From Clostridia bacterium (lineage in GTDB: Bacteria; Bacillota; Clostridia; Clostridiales; Clostridiaceae), in assembly GCA_012523855.1 (NCBI GenBank), contig JAAYTB010000159.1:1-64000 (forward strand): 64,000 nt of DNA, given 5' to 3'. The translations under genes and the position numbers were made by a program. The notes under the pieces are model-generated. The model made no database searches. It was not told where the DNA came from and was given only the letters and a program-made list of their open reading frames with translations. Of the stretch, positions 63,327-64,000 are shown piece after piece (the stretch's first letter is position 1; each line of letters opens with the position of its first letter).

Positions 63327-64000
<674 letters not shown>

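Overview
The window is a low-GC, spore-forming, anaerobic Firmicute chromosome segment, most likely from Clostridiaceae. The signs are AT-rich DNA, strong AGGAGG ribosome sites with many TTG and GTG starts, a complete spoIIIA operon, spoIVB-spo0A, spoIIM, ytfJ and dacF, and a gene order (nusB-folD-xseA-xseB-ispA-dxs-tlyA-nadK-argR-recN-spoIVB-spo0A) typical of Clostridium. Almost all of it is core genome. I see no rRNA, tRNA, CRISPR array, prophage or intact insertion sequence. Assignments come from reading motifs and gene order only; no database search was run.

Layout. 1-860: tail of an ABC transporter ATPase and a small membrane-anchored protein. 878-4706: ychF (minus strand) and an M16 peptidase-like pair. 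4783-14212: dcw cluster mraZ-rsmH-ftsL-PASTA PBP-murE-murF-mraY-ftsW/spoVE, preceded by phased MraZ boxes and closed by a terminator. 14364-19973: ftsQ, DUF881-sbp-DUF881, yggS, sepF, yggT, ylmH, divIVA. The genes murD, murG, ftsA, ftsZ and spoIIGA-sigE-sigG, often found in such clusters, are absent here. 20129-24216: yteA-like, lspA, rluD and a PyrR-attenuated pyrR-uracil permease unit. 24327-27237: a THUMP rRNA methyltransferase gene broken by one in-frame TAG, then rqcH on the minus strand.

27429-33835: a compact type IV pilus operon (pilB, pilC, four prepilin-like genes, a PilX-like gene, and three genes in the usual pilM/N/O positions). 33854-40125: efp, a CD1247-domain protein and spoIIIAA-AH. 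40205-52763: asp23-family gene, nusB through spo0A, covering transcription, folate, exonuclease VII, isoprenoid precursors, NAD kinase, arginine repression, repair and sporulation control. 52859-60545: NUDIX hydrolase, spoIIM, a XerD homologue with altered catalytic residues, dacF, scpA-scpB, ytfJ, a DUF2953 protein and a second D,D-carboxypeptidase. 60611-62868: an uncharacterised two-gene flavin/iron-sulfur oxidoreductase unit on the minus strand. 62984-64000: a REP-like palindrome, then a promoter, SAM-I riboswitch and metY, which runs off the end.

Functionally the window joins peptidoglycan synthesis and division, the mother-cell/forespore channel (SpoIIIA with SpoIIM and SpoIVB), the sporulation master regulator and surface pili. 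The points most worth checking are: hairpins between Shine-Dalgarno and start codon at spoIIIAA and ytfJ; yggT without an ATG/GTG/TTG start; the degenerate XerD; the single nonsense codon in the methyltransferase; a sigma-H promoter overlapping a 0A box before spo0A; and the flavin/iron-sulfur pair.
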